Of a stretch of DNA of 64,000 nucleotides, positions 44,041 through 56,800 are shown one piece after another. This stretch comes from Usnea hakonensis (taxonomy: Eukaryota; Ascomycota; Lecanoromycetes; Lecanorales; Parmeliaceae). The stretch is taken from contig BLJB01000229.1 of the NCBI GenBank assembly GCA_013423325.1, forward strand, positions 62,001 to 126,000, in the 5' to 3' direction. A program made the position numbers and the translations under genes. The notes beneath the pieces were generated by a model that was given only the letters and a program-made list of their open reading frames with translations, was not told the DNA's origin and searched no databases. Positions within the stretch are counted from its first letter, which is position 1; every line of letters starts with the position of its first letter.

Positions 44041-44941
44041 ATGGGTGTCACTAGGAAGATTGTCACCAAGGGCAACGGCACCGACAAGCCCAAGAAAGGG
44101 GATCAAGTCACCATCGAGTACACTGGCAACCTCTACGACGAGGCCAAGGGCTCCAAAGATAATTTCCGAGGCAAGCAGTATGTGGTCACACTGCACTGGC
44201 GCCCCTCTGTTCCGGGCTATCGGGCATGAGAATTGCGCTGATCAACCCTCTCCGACTTCCAGATTCGACTCATCCAAAGGCCGGGGACCCTTCAAGACCC
44301 AGATTGGCGTTGGCAAGGTCATCAAAGGTACATGGCACTTTGGATCTATACAAAGAGAAATCCGTTGGTTGACATACACAAGGGTGGGACGAGGGCGTGA
44401 TGGACATGTCGCTTGGAGAAAAGTCCATCTTGACCATATCAGGGTATGAGCACGCACTTCAGGGCGCAGAGGCCAATTTCCCCGGGCCAGAGATACATCC
44501 GTGCGAGATGGCTAATGAATCATAAATATACAGGGACTATGCCTATGGTGACCGGTAAGCCTGCGGATCCTTGATTAGGTCTCTCCTACTCAGGTCCTGG
44601 TGCCCTTGGGTTTGATCCTCAACACATCATCAACGAGATAATCCATGCGGCAAGTGCTGACTTGAATATTTTGCAGTGGATTCCCAGGCCTCATCCCACC
44701 GAACGCCAGCTTGGTATTGTCAGTGAAGATTTCTATTTGCTGTTTGTTCTCTATTGAAGCTCTGAGTCGCTTCCTCAAAACACATTCTCTACCCTACATA
44801 CTATTTGGCTAGCGGGCATGTTCATTGGCTGTCTTGGATACTTGTACCTGCATCAGCAATCCTGTGGCACGGGAGGCTAACCAATCATCTTCTCGATCTA
44901 GTGAGGTCGAGCTCAAAGCCATCAATGACAAGAAGGTCTAG
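44041..44941 (+). CDS. FPR1: FKBP12-type peptidyl-prolyl isomerase
   Basis: Six exons, 44041-44177, 44263-44327, 44383-44443, 44534-44554 (21 nt), 44677-44718 and 44902-44941, encode 121 aa. The FKBP fold is complete: KKGDQVTIEYTG, FDSSKGRGPFKTQIGVGKVI, KGWDEGVMDMSLGEKSILTI, DYAYGDRGFPGLIPPNASLVFEVEL, ending KAINDKKV. The aromatic drug pocket residues (Tyr, Phe, Trp, and GFPGLIP) are present, so FK506 and rapamycin binding is expected from the family. The last intron (183 nt, donor GTCAGT) and the 21 nt exon are easily missed; each joint restores the family sequence without gaps. Intron lengths rise from 55 to 183 nt along the gene. Confidence 0.94.
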
Positions 44942-45585
44942 TCAGCTGCACAAGCGTCGCAACCCACGTCGACACATCTACAGTATGCCCCTTCAAGGCA
45001 TAAACCATAAGCATAGACCGTGTCGCTTGGTTGCGTGCGATACACGACGGAGACGATGCTTGACGATTTTCCTTCGAGGCTCAGCATAATCAGCATACTT
45101 GCAATGATCATTAGCCGAAATCGGCAAACCTATTGCGGAATGAGCGCAATCATCAGACATCTGGATAGATATGTGAACTTGCATAACGGTACCCTATACA
45201 TTGGCCCAAGTGAATACTTTCCAAAGACTCATCGTGGCTTGACGAACACCCGTGTCACGTCACCAACATTCCTTCCTCCCCGGCTGATGTGTGTGGCAGA
45301 GCAAAACTCGCCTCTTCCCGATGGTGCTATTCCGTTCCCCCCCTTCCCGACACCTGGCCCTGCCACCTTCCAGCTAGCAGCCTTTAGCAACCCCTCTTCG
45401 CTCTGCCAGTCCCGTACCTACGAGAAAGTGATGCCTATGCCCTCCGCTCTCAACGTCATACTCTTCCCCCTTGCATCCCGAACCTTTACGTCAAAGCAGC
45501 GCGTCCCAATCCCTCTGTTCACTGGCTCCAACAACATACATACATTGACATCTAAACCTCTTTCCCACACCCCAACTTCAATCTT

Positions 45586-45613
45586 GAAGCCGAAGCCGAA
45601 GCCGAAGCCGAAG
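45586..45613 (+). repeat. GAAGCC hexanucleotide microsatellite
   Basis: Four to five perfect units. Confidence 0.85.
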
Positions 45614-46324
45614 TGCACACACCTTCGCCAACCCCGTTGTCCCAAAGCCCAATACCTGTCTACCCTACCCAACCCCATCTGACTCACTCGTCGCCACCAA
45701 GCTTTCTCACCCACCTCACCTCACCTTACCTGCACCAAGCCTTTCTTTCCTCTCAACTTACGGTAGCTTTGTAACGGCGTTGAGTGCCGTCTCTCTATCG
45801 TTTGCCTCACACGAATTACTTTATCATTCATCATCGTCGATCGCGCTGGAACCGGGGATGGGGGCGTGATGAGATCTTTTCTTTTTATATTTCCCCCCTC
45901 TCTCTCTCGATTGGGTGGTTCCTGGGAGTGGGGAGGGTTAAGTTATTTCTGTTGATGTTGAGATTTGAATTTGAAATTTTAAATCTTCTTCTTCTTTTTT
46001 ATCTTGGCGATGGAGAGCGAGGGCGAAGGATATAGGCAATGATCAATGAGCAATAAGCGTTTGTATGTACATGCATATTAATCTCCCATTCAAAGAGCCG
46101 AGTGTGAGCAAATCACTCGTCGCTTTCCATTCTCTCCTCTCCTTTCCCAATCCCAGTCCCAGTCCTTGATCCGGAGGAGGAAGAAGAAGGAGAAGAAGGT
46201 TCAGCAGGCTGATCTGACTGATTTGATGGATGGATGGAACAGAGCTAGCTGTATAGTATGGAGGGAGGAAGAGAGGGAGGGCGATCTGACAAGGAAGGGA
46301 AAGCACTTACGTACATGGACGCGA

Positions 46325-46405
46325 TTTTTTATTTTTTATTTTTTATTTTTTATTTTTTATTTTTTATTTTTTATTTTTTTATTTTTTATTTTTTATTTTT
46401 TTTTT
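46325..46405 (+). repeat. TTTTTTA heptanucleotide repeat
   Basis: About eleven near-perfect T6A units over 80 bp. Confidence 0.9.
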
Positions 46406-47061
46406 GATTCCATTGCAAGTCAAGGTACTTACTTCCGTCACAAACATGGCAAGAAGACGACGGGACGTAGGTTTCAGGGTGAACCCCTTTTTCAAGTAGA
46501 TTAAGTTTCTTATCCTAAATGCTCCTACTATCGACAATTCCTACCGCCTCCCCGGTCCCCCCTGAGGCTCGCTCTACAGCAAGCCTATATTCCCCCTTTT
46601 TTTCATCCATTCCTCTCCAATGCGACATTGTTTTAAAAAAAAAAGACATCCAAGAGAAGATGGTGTGATGTTTCGGATATTGTTAGAAGAAAAATATACA
46701 CAGGGGTATTTGCGTGGTTCTCCTCGAGAGCGCCACCCTCTTCTCTCATGCACGTTGCTCCCGCCCGGAAAACGTTCTATCCAATCCGAAAACGCTGGGG
46801 GGAATAAGGCTGTAAAAGCATTCGGAATAGTAAAGATCTGGGGGGGTCCGTTTCGTCGTGGAGCCCATCTGATCCAGTATGTGTGTAAAGGGAGGTTGGT
46901 ACGACGTACGAATGCTGAAATGGGAATGGGGGCGATGTAATGTGGTCGTCTCAGAGAGATCTGTAGATGCGACAAGATGCAGCGCCCCATGCCATGCCAA
47001 ACTCCCTCCCTCAAGAATTACGTTAGTAGCGTAGGTATAATACAGCGCCCATGGGCGTTTC

Positions 47062-50000
47062 TCAATTCCAGCCCAGGCTGTTCTCCGCCATCACCGGCGC
47101 ACTGATCTGGTGCCTGCTGCTTCCACTCCTGCCACTCCCTCTGCTTCCAGCTCTGCCGTCGTTATCATGATAGGGACTCGCACTCCTCTCCCCCATTGCT
47201 CCACTCATCAAGGCGGCGCCGGCACCTGCGTCGGGCCCAGCATGCGACATCACTGGAGAGCTGAACATGCTTGGCGACCGCACGTGCGATTGTCTCCTCT
47301 TCTTGTATCTCCTGGCAACGAAAAACATGGCTGCACCGTACGCTGCTGCACCACAAGCGACCCCGACCCCAATACCCACAGAGGATGCTCGGACGTGTTC
47401 TGAGTTGCCAATGTCGCCACCAATGGGGGCACCGCCGTCGTTCGCAGTGCCACTGTCGGATGGTATGTTGCCGAAGGGTGGAGAGACACCGTCGGTGTCA
47501 TTGCTACCAATGATGGGTATCGCGCTGTTGATGAAGGAGAGGAGGAAGTTCGTGCTGTTGTCAGGATTGTGGTAGAATCTGGAAACTGATGTGGAGACAA
47601 GTAGTCCCAGGCTGTCCACAAGACCTTCAGGAACCCAAGCAAGAGCCAGGGTAGTGACATAACCAACATCCTCATAAGTATCCCAAGCCCGCAGACTTTG
47701 CATTGTTATCTGCTGGGCGTTGATTTCGAGGCCCCAGCAAATCCCCCTGGGAATGTAATGGAAGATCTGCTCCTGCGATACAGTGTGGTTGTACACAAAT
47801 AGATAGTTGAGCTCATATCGGAAGGCAATATTGATCAACGCTGTGTTGGGAGGTTGCGTGCCTGGGCCACCGTTTTGATAAAGTATTTGAGGAACATTTG
47901 AGGGAAGACTGGAAGGTCCAAAGGAACCGCCCGAAGTCGCAGACGGTGTCGAGGATGGTCCGTGTAGAATGCTCGTGGGAGGGGGGCCCATGGTGGTCAT
48001 AGTATCATGACCAATTGGTACCTGGGTGTAGGGTCCCTTGCCTGTATATTGCTGAGGTTGAGAAACCACAGGCGAAGCGGTTGGTCCGGGAGGAGGAGCA
48101 CTGTTCTGAGTAGCACCAGCTGCTACTGCAGCTGCGCTTGCGCTTTGCACTGCAATACTTGCACTAGCCGCACCAGTCTCATTGGGCCCGAGGGACTGTG
48201 CAGAAGTTCCTTCGCCTGTAGCCAGAGGCACAATTTGACCATTGGACACTGAAGAAGCTGTGCCAACTGCTGCGGAAATGGGCACAACTTTTCCATTGGA
48301 TTGAGTTGAGTATCCAGCGATTCCTGACTCCGGCGATGCTGATTGCGTAGGGGCCAGAGTTCCACTGATTATGTCTCCATTCGAAGCGGTCGTCTGCCCA
48401 ACTCCCAGCAATCCACTGGCTTTTGCTGTGTTCTGGGATACTCCCGAGAGTTGGCCTGGAGTAATTTGTCCAGACGCTGTCGGTGATTCTGTTCCTCCAG
48501 TCCGTAGGCCTGTTGCACCCGAGATTTGACCCGGAGTAATTTGTCCAGACGCTTTCAGTGTTTCTGTTCCTCCACTTTGTAGGCCTGTTGCACCCGTAGG
48601 TGATCTTGTGGCGACTGGTGATCCTGATCCACCAATTGGGGAACCGGACGCGCTCACTGGCGAGCCCGTTGCCACTGATGATTCTGCTCCACTAATTGGA
48701 GACCCAGTCGCTCCGAGAGAAACCCCTGTTACTCCATGTGGTGATTCCGAAACACCAGCTGATGCGCCTGTCACTCCCACGGGGGAACCTGTTGTCATTG
48801 GAGAGCCAGTTGCTCCAACTGGTGATGTTGTTCCGCCCACTGGAGACCCTGAAGCTCCAATCAGTGAGCCTGTTGCACCAGCTGTATTTTGTGAAATTCC
48901 TCCGGGTGAAATTGAGCCTCCTGGAACCACCGCCGAAGCTGAGGGCGATGGGCCCGCAAGGGAGTTTTGGTGCTCTGGGTTATGGACGGAAATTGGAAGT
49001 GCATCCAAGGAAGACGCTGCTGCTGTTAATGCTGGATTGAATACTAATGACGGGCTTCCCGAAATAGATGCCAGTGGATTTTCAATTGAAGCTGGAATGG
49101 TGTTTAGCTTTGATGCAGCTGCTGCTAATGATGGATTGGCAATAGTAGCTGCTGTCGTTGCTCCTGCATTTGCATTTGCACTCGAAACTTGGTTTCCAGC
49201 TTGAGAGGCAAAGGAAGCTAGCGGAGCTTCCGATGACACCGCAGTACCCTTCGCTGCTTCCGTGGTCTGCGCTGTGTTCGGTACAACGGAGCCATCAGCC
49301 AATGTCGTTTGAGGCAGTGATCCTCCAGCCTGAGAACTGGACTGAACGGGAATGGACGGGAGCGCGGTCGATGCCGAAGGTCCCAAGGGTCCACCAATCT
49401 GCGAGGTGAGTCCTGCTACCCCTCCCAGAGTTGACGAAGGTCGAGTATCTGCAGAATTGGACTGAACGGGATTAGGCTGGAGCACGGTCGATGCCGAAGG
49501 TCCTAAGGGTCCACCAATCTGCGAGGTGGGTCCTGTTGGCGCTCCCGGAGTTGACGTAGATTGAGTATCTCCAGAGCCGGCAGAGACAGGGCTCGTTTCA
49601 TGTCCTAGACTCGTTCCCGTGGCGGGAACAGCCACAGACTGTGGAGCGTATGGTGAAGACGCTGGTTGGGCGGTATTTGTAGTCGCTGAACCTTCTCCAC
49701 TGCCGAGAGTGGTGGAAACGGGACTATTCACATTAGTATTGGTATTTGCAGGACCTTCGTTGTCTGTCTTGGTATTTGGCGCTGGAATTCCGGAGGTAGC
49801 TTCCCCACCAGACAACGAATGATCGCCAGTGTCAGTGAGTTTAGACTCGATGGTCTGTCCTGGCACAGCTGCCAACGAACCTCCTGCTGATGTGGGTGCC
49901 AGAGGACTTTCAGTAGTAGCCGTTGTGGCTCCTTCATTGGCATCAGAATTGATGGTCGTTTTTGCAGGAGGAACAACCGCCGAAGACCCCGCGCCTGCAG

Positions 50001-51090
50001 TAGTCACAGAAGGGCTTTCGAGGCCTCCAGTAGCTGTAGGTACAGTGCCTGTAAGACTTTTGGCTCCGTCATTGAGATTCGATGTTATGCTTTGTCCAGC
50101 AGCAACTGCATTTGAGGATAAACCTGCGATTGATGTAGTCGCAGGCAGCTTTCCATCGCCTTCATTTGACAAGCTCGATTGAAGCGCATCAGTTCGTTGA
50201 GTGTTGTCGGATTGCACTTGAGTGTCCGTATGCTGCACAGTGTTAGACGGTACTTGGGAGTCCGTAGTACTCGGACCCTGTCCTTCTGCGCCGGACACAA
50301 GAGTAACGGACGCTGGGTTGCTAGAAGTTTGTTTTGTGGTGTCTGGTGCTTGTTGCGAGGTCTGCGACGAGACCGGCAAAGCAGCGTTCGAAGGAGATGC
50401 GCTGGTCTCGGGCTGCGCGGTGGAATCTATTTGGGAGGACGTCACGCCATTTCCAGCCTGCTCGACTGTGGATGAATGTGTTGCTTGCGGCGCACTTCCT
50501 TCTCCGCTCACTTGATCCAGTCGGCTCGCGCTCGATGATGGCAAGGATTGAGTCGATTCAGTGACCTGATCAAGAGAACTTCCTGGGACACTGCTGCTTT
50601 GTGTCGCGACGCCCTCGGCACCACTGGTGCTAGGAGACGGTAGCGATGCCAATGAGATAGGAGTGGTTGTATGAGGCACTTGCAAGGCAAAGGCTGCCTG
50701 ACGATCCCTGTCAGCGTCACTAGCCGACGACTGCGATACATCTAACGACGATGACTGTCCATTTTCAGACGGCGTTACACTGGGTGTGGGCGTGTTGGTT
50801 GGAGTGATCGAAGTAGGCGTTGTTTCTACCCCAAGGTCTTGAGTGGCCGACGAAGTAAGGGCATCATGCAGGGCTTCGAGATCGGAAGTTGAAGCTTCAA
50901 CAGAAGATGCACTTCCGGGAGTTGTCGTATTGAGAAATACGAAGCGTTTGATTTCCTTCTTCAAGAATCGAGGCCTTTCCACATCATCCCGTTGCTGCGC
51001 AGGTGCAGCAGCCGCGAAACACGTAGCCGAATCGAGTGTAGATAGCAGTGCCAGAGAAGCTGCAAGTATTACTGTAGATCTTCGAAACAT
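47062..51090 (-). CDS. MSB2: Mucin-like signalling sensor Msb2
   Basis: Single exon of 1342 aa. An N-terminal signal peptide (STVILAASLALLSTLDSATC) is followed by about 1000 residues of Ser/Thr/Gly/Ala-rich mucin sequence for heavy O-glycosylation, with repeats such as GSPVG and SGQITPGQ, and a duplicated TSQIGGPLGPSAS block. Residues about 1070-1200 form a folded domain just outside the membrane (INIAFRYELNYLFVYN, IPRGICWGLEINAQQITMQ, RAWDTYEDVGYVTTLALAW) matching the Hkr1-Msb2 homology region. One membrane helix (SVGIGVGVACGAAAYGAAMF) precedes RRYKKRRQ and a 75-residue cytoplasmic tail. Msb2 senses surface cues upstream of Cdc42 and the filamentation/pathogenicity MAP kinase pathway. Repeat length varies between strains in such genes. 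Confidence 0.92.
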   Translation of the reverse strand: MFRRSTVILAASLALLSTLDSATCFAAAAPAQQRDDVERPRFLKKEIKRFVFLNTTTPGSASSVEASTSDLEALHDALTSSATQDLGVETTPTSITPTNTPTPSVTPSENGQSSSLDVSQSSASDADRDRQAAFALQVPHTTTPISLASLPSPSTSGAEGVATQSSSVPGSSLDQVTESTQSLPSSSASRLDQVSGEGSAPQATHSSTVEQAGNGVTSSQIDSTAQPETSASPSNAALPVSSQTSQQAPDTTKQTSSNPASVTLVSGAEGQGPSTTDSQVPSNTVQHTDTQVQSDNTQRTDALQSSLSNEGDGKLPATTSIAGLSSNAVAAGQSITSNLNDGAKSLTGTVPTATGGLESPSVTTAGAGSSAVVPPAKTTINSDANEGATTATTESPLAPTSAGGSLAAVPGQTIESKLTDTGDHSLSGGEATSGIPAPNTKTDNEGPANTNTNVNSPVSTTLGSGEGSATTNTAQPASSPYAPQSVAVPATGTSLGHETSPVSAGSGDTQSTSTPGAPTGPTSQIGGPLGPSASTVLQPNPVQSNSADTRPSSTLGGVAGLTSQIGGPLGPSASTALPSIPVQSSSQAGGSLPQTTLADGSVVPNTAQTTEAAKGTAVSSEAPLASFASQAGNQVSSANANAGATTAATIANPSLAAAASKLNTIPASIENPLASISGSPSLVFNPALTAAASSLDALPISVHNPEHQNSLAGPSPSASAVVPGGSISPGGISQNTAGATGSLIGASGSPVGGTTSPVGATGSPMTTGSPVGVTGASAGVSESPHGVTGVSLGATGSPISGAESSVATGSPVSASGSPIGGSGSPVATRSPTGATGLQSGGTETLKASGQITPGQISGATGLRTGGTESPTASGQITPGQLSGVSQNTAKASGLLGVGQTTASNGDIISGTLAPTQSASPESGIAGYSTQSNGKVVPISAAVGTASSVSNGQIVPLATGEGTSAQSLGPNETGAASASIAVQSASAAAVAAGATQNSAPPPGPTASPVVSQPQQYTGKGPYTQVPIGHDTMTTMGPPPTSILHGPSSTPSATSGGSFGPSSLPSNVPQILYQNGGPGTQPPNTALINIAFRYELNYLFVYNHTVSQEQIFHYIPRGICWGLEINAQQITMQSLRAWDTYEDVGYVTTLALAWVPEGLVDSLGLLVSTSVSRFYHNPDNSTNFLLSFINSAIPIIGSNDTDGVSPPFGNIPSDSGTANDGGAPIGGDIGNSEHVRASSVGIGVGVACGAAAYGAAMFFVARRYKKRRQSHVRSPSMFSSPVMSHAGPDAGAGAALMSGAMGERSASPYHDNDGRAGSRGSGRSGSSRHQISAPVMAENSLGWN

Positions 51091-53819
51091 GATGGAAATG
51101 GAATGTGATGGACGAGTAGGCCTTTATTAGTTGAATAGAATGGGAATGTATATGTGATCGACACCTTCAACCTCATCAGATGTGACTTCCGTCGGCGAAA
51201 GACAAGCACTTACTGTCAGGATAGAATATAAACGAGTGAACTTGACAAGTCAAGATTGAAAAGATCGTGGCTGCAACGGTGTTAGCAAATAGCCCTTGAC
51301 GACGGTAAATGCATCAATCGAGCATTTCTCTTGGAGGGTGGTGGACATACATTTCAAAAAGAGCGTAAAGGGCACAAGGACCCAGGGAAAAACGGAGAGT
51401 TTTGCGGTCTGTCTACCTCAGCAAACCTTTGATGTTGACCACGTCTTCAGATTGTTGAGAGGCACGGGAAGGTCTTTGCTGAAGAAGTATCCACACACCA
51501 AAGGGGCGTCGGGCAATCGTCAGAGTTACTGCGACCTTGACCTTGTTCAACTGGTTCTTTGTTGGCCAATCCTATCTATATCCCCATGTTCGATTTTGCG
51601 ACAAGACAGTTCCAGTCTTTATTCCATGTTATCTCCACCACGTTCTAGAAAACGCCAGGTTCCGGAGGAATTCTTTGTCGCAATGGCTTGTTGTTGCAAG
51701 ACCGTCTCCGAGAGGGTTGGACCGTTTGCGCCAGTTGTCTACCACCACAACATCCACCAGTATCCTATGAGGACTCGGAATCCGTGAATGCTTTTTAATA
51801 AACAGCAATGAGTGTATGGAAAGCGCAGCAATTAAAGAGCGTGGTGGACGATGGTATGGATCGTCGCGAGGAAGGGGTGTCGGAGATTTGGGAGTGTTGG
51901 TAGGCTGTTTCTTCCCTTATAGTGCCTCCACGACGGGAAGGAGAATTGTCTGTGCAAGGAGTCGATGGCACATTGGTGTGGACGAGAAGATGAGTGGATG
52001 TTCGGTTAGTCGTGGGTCTTGACTTGTGAGAGAGAGTTGGAGTACAGTTGAAGGCAGAGGCAAGGACAAGGTGGGAAATCGGCAGGATTGCGCTAAGATG
52101 AGCGCCAAGGCTCTAAGCCCCTAATTAAAAAGGTAGGTAATTAAATAAGGCAAGGCAAATGAAATGAATGTTACTTTAAATGAGTCTCCTCTCCGACGAA
52201 CTTATTTTTTAATCTAATCAAGCTGCCGTAAAGTAGGACTTCTACAACGTAATCACATCACATTGTTCCATTGTTGTTATTGTCTTGTTCTCACCCTTCT
52301 CCACAAGTTCCACATGAGTTTTTGAGTGTTTGAGGTTTTACATACTACGGAGTACACTGTACCCATCCGCATTACCTATTGCCATGCGCACGTTTTTGCG
52401 CTTGAATCTAACCAGATTGATCAAAAGACGGACTACGCCCGTTGGTACCTGCCACTAGCGGACTAGAACCACGGCCGGGAGATTGAATGAATTCATCTTT
52501 GGGGAAAGTGAGCGGATTACGCCTGGTACTTATTTATGTACTTTATGCATGTGCTTTTCTATCGAAAAAATAAACATCATCGGACCGTATGTATTATATT
52601 ATGTAGACGACAACCGGATCCCACCCTTTTGCAATTTGGAGAACTCATTGTTATCGTCCATAACGTCGAAAAGCCCGTTGAGACAGCTATGAGAGTGTTA
52701 AGGTGGAATTCTATAGATAGAACAGCTTACACCCAAGGAAGCGGCCTAGTAGGTATCGGTACGAGGACCCACCTTTCAGTACCACGTTTTCCATAATTAG
52801 CGCCCCTCAGTCTCCAATCTCCATCGCATTACATTCGGCTAATCCCTTTTAGTACTAGACTCTTAAAGTAGTCGGAAGATGTACTTACGTTGGCACTTGT
52901 TATAGGTACCTAAGGGCTCAGAACAAAATAGGCAGAGAGGGGTAACTGCTGATCTTCCATCAGATATCATTCTTTTACGTCGTATCTGATGCGAGAAAAA
53001 GGAGCACAACCCCCAGCCTTTCATCATTTCATGCAACATCCCCAATCCCCATTCAGATTTCCCCATACCTACCAATCGTTCGGGCACAGTGCATGCCTGT
53101 GGCCGGCAACCTGCATACGGTCCGAGTCCTTTTCCTGCTGAACAGCCAAACAGCGACAGTATTTTCACCACTCCTGAATTATTATATTTGCTGACTGCAT
53201 TGCTGCGAAGTACGAGGGAAGACGCGTCGCTGATGATGCCGCAGAGAATCCCATGGTCGAAACCAGAGTTGCACTCCGTCGGACCACGGTACCTCCCATT
53301 ACTATTATTATTATTATTACTCTCGCATCGCATGTCTTCGTGTCCAATCTTTCTGCCCTTCATACTGTATCGGCCGAGGGATCCACTAAACACTGAAAAG
53401 CTTGAAGCCAACTGGCAACCGCAGACTCCGCAGTACTCTAGGTACTTTATAAATGAAATCCTTGGCCAACATCCAACAATTGCGCCTTGTTAGAACGAGG
53501 CTCAATCGATGCTTTATCTGAAGCGAAGATAAAGATAAAACATTTAGAGTGGGGAAACAGAGCTAGAAACGAATCAACTTGCAACGTAAGTCTTGTAGTT
53601 GAAAGCCATTCTTGCCAGGCGATAGAAATTGATGCTAGGTATTGATGAGCCGAGAGTTCGTACTCCAGTATGTAAATCAAAAAAAATCCAATTGCTCCGT
53701 CACATTCGTTCATGCACCAATGACCACGTCAACCAAACGTGCCTGCCCATCCGTCAATGCTCTTACAGCGCAGTCCTGACTCCGCTGTCCTTTGCTCCAT
53801 GACTTCATACCCATCCCAA
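51091..53819. other. 2.7 kb spacer upstream of MSB2
   Basis: The longest gene-free stretch in the window. Open frames up to 182 codons occur, but none has a recognisable domain or splice support. It probably contains an extended MSB2 promoter/5' leader and the 3' flank of the next gene. Confidence 0.5.
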
Positions 53820-56800
53820 TCAATAGCTATGCATCGCCTCACTTACGACACCCACCGCGTAACAGCATCCCGCTGTAAAGGTTCCAGCCATGATCATATG
53901 CTTCAGCGTCTTACGACGTTTGCCTGCACTTCGCTTGCTCTTCTTGGACTTGGAGCTGCTGTCTACCCATTTGCCCTGACGAGATCCTGAGAACACTGTC
54001 TCCTGCCTACGTACTTTTTTACTAGGCTGATGCTGGGCTTCCTGAAAGGCCTGCTTCTCTTTCTCAATGCCGTCCCTGCATGTCTTGCGGGCTTCATCGA
54101 CTTTCTGTGCCTTGTCAGTCTTCAAAGCTTGCTTCCGGATCTCTTTTGCCTTTCCTTGCTCCGTCTTGATTTCCTGCGATTGCGCTTGGCGTTTTCCCAA
54201 GGCTTTCATGTCGGTGACGGAGTCAAGAGCCCGATTCGCAGCAAAATCATCAGGCTCGTCTGTTTGTTTGATTTTCGCCAAATTTTGTGGAGTAACCTCT
54301 TTCTTCAACACAAGCATGTTTTGGATGGTAGAGACAGGCTTGTACCCTTTACCTCCAAGAGATTTGATGTGAGAAAGGAACATGCCAGGATGGCTCAAAC
54401 GATTGAGGAGCGCATCCAGAGGTAAAAGTGATTCTTCTCCGAGGAATGGGGGGTGCGCAGTAGCCTTGGCAGACTGGATTGTCCGGGTAGCTGGATCATA
54501 AATAAGGATACAATATGTGTTCGGCTGAATGACTTTCTCAGCCTGAGGGTCGTTGGGTGTTGGGGCTGTCAACGAAGGCTTCTTGTCGATTGTGGGCTTC
54601 TTGGGGGCAACTGCTTCACCAAAGCCTTCATTAACCAGGCGACCTAGACTGACTCCGGCTAGTTGCCCGGAAGTTCTCACGACTTGTATGGCAATGTTTT
54701 CGAAAGCACCTGGTGCCTTGGACTTGTTCATTTCATGGTCGCTAAGACCCAAAGCTTGCTTTGTTTGACCGCGGTATTCTTGAACAATAGACTGAGCGTC
54801 ACGCAGCTGACCAAAAAGCTTCTGAATGATCTCTAGAGGGTCTGAACATTGAGACTCGTCTGGGCCTGGTGAGATGTCTTTTACGGCTGCGGTATTCGAA
54901 GGAAGCTGAGATTTTAGAGATACATTCATGGACGATGAAGTAGGTTTTTTTGCCAAAGGAGTTGGAAGAACTTCAGGCTGGCGGTGTTTCGTGTCAATAG
55001 TGCCATAGGTATCTTCGTAAATTCCCCTGACTTCACGTATTAAAGCCCTATCCGCCGCGAGTTTCTGAAGCTTAGCGTTCACCTCAGCATCGTTTGCGTC
55101 CATGGCATGCGGCGCCTTTCGCTTGTACCATCGATCCCTTGCTGCAAATTCATGCACATTGCTTGCCATATCGCCCTCGCCTTGAAGAAAGCTTTGCAGC
55201 CGACGAGGAGCTTGCTTCCGGCCAGTGTCGTTTCCTATGCCCTGGTCCAAAGGAGTCTTGTTTGAGCTCCCATCGCTACGACGTGTCTCCATGGCTTCCA
55301 TGGCCAATTTTTGCGTTTTTATCTCATCTTCATGGATCTCCCGAGCTCTTTTCGCGAGTTTCTGAGCCTTCAAATTCTCTTCTTCCTTTGCAGCTTTTTC
55401 TTTCGCTTTTCGAATTTCTTGAAGCCACTGCTGTCGCAGCGAGTCGTAGTCTGCCTTCATGGCATCTAGCTTGGCTTTAAAGGGTACAATCTGAGCCTTG
55501 AGCTTGCTGGCTTTATCTCTGGCCTCGCTTTGCCCTTGACGTGCTACAGCATTCAAGGGTTTAGAAACAAGCTCCTTCTTGGACACTGGCACCGAAACTG
55601 GTGTCTGGTCGACAAAAACAGGATCATAGTCCTTTGCGTCTGATGATTCATTTACCCATACGACAGATGTGTCTTTCGATCCTTCCTCGTCTCTAGGCTT
55701 TTCAACCTGCCTGTTTCCCTTCGACTGAGAGCATTTATCGAGTTCTGGTGCTGTTTCTGTCTCTGCAGAGCTGTCTGCGGTCTTCTTCACAAGCTCGTTA
55801 CTTGCAGCTTCTCCGTCTATATGACTCGTGCGATCTAGAAACCGGCTCGCAAAGTTCTCCTCTAGATTTTGCCGTCGTACTAGCTTATCAGCCTTGGTCT
55901 CTTTGGGTTGATTACCGCGGAGGCCTGCAGAAGCCCTCACATCACTCGGCCGAAGCAGATCAACATCGTCAGTCTTGTTCTCCTCGGGCTTGTAGCGTAG
56001 CTGTGTACGGCTGTCTCTTGCCTTTTCATTGGTGCTTTTGCTGTTCAAATGCCGATCCAGAGCGCTCTCGATTTTGGCAGGCGTAATGTGCGGCTTGGCC
56101 TCATGATTTGGACGCGCAGACTGAGAACTTGGCTTAGGCTCCTGGGACCTACCAAAGCCTTCTTTTGCAAGCCATCCATTCCCATTCTGTGACTTCGGAA
56201 GGGGATTGTTATCGCTTGAAGGATGCGAACTTGACGAGGCTTGCGCGTGTTCTATCATGATAAAGCGACGATCCAACGGAGACGGGGAGACCAGACCCCA
56301 GCGTTTGAATGACAGTTCGAATGCTTTTCCGGTATCCTCAACATGAGGATCGGTGTATGTAACCGTCGACACCGGGGAGGCAGATGTTTTCAAGACTTTG
56401 CGGTTTGTGATTGGATCAATCTCATATTCCTGGTCACATGCCTTTGAAGGCGTCGCTTCGCTCTTTGGCTGTCCCTCGCGAGTATCCCCAATCTCGGACG
56501 ATCTCGAAGTACTTGACTTCGACTTTGAGGACGAATTCTTCAGAGTGGTTTCATTCTTTGGTATGGAGGTTTTCTTGGGAGCTTGGGTCCCAGTATCTTC
56601 TCCACTAAGATTCAACCAACTCGTACCGAATAAGGCCGTGTAAGGATCATGTTCTACTGTTTTCATAAAGTCCTCGTATTGTTTCAACTTTTGCGTTTCC
56701 CACCTGGCATACCAATCTTCTACTTCACTCGTCTTGGCCTCGCTCCTCGAGCGGGGAGATACATTGGGCTTCTTTCCCCACGAGCTTGAGAATCGCCATT

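Larger units (their letters stand above)
44942..47061. other. Long convergent intergenic region
   Basis: 2.1 kb between FKBP12 and MSB2 3' ends. Contains a GAAGCC hexamer repeat (45586-45613) and a TTTTTTA repeat (46325-46405). A 220-codon open frame at 45020-45682 is pyrimidine-driven and not accepted as a gene. Confidence 0.5.

Noticed and set aside
45020..45682. 220-codon open frame downstream of FKBP12
   Set aside because: Pyrimidine-rich sequence and a GAAGCC repeat keep the frame open; no family motif and no sensible start context.
52863..53411. 182-codon minus-strand open frame upstream of MSB2
   Set aside because: Asn run from a TTA/ATT microsatellite, no domain, and no intron signals; judged chance.
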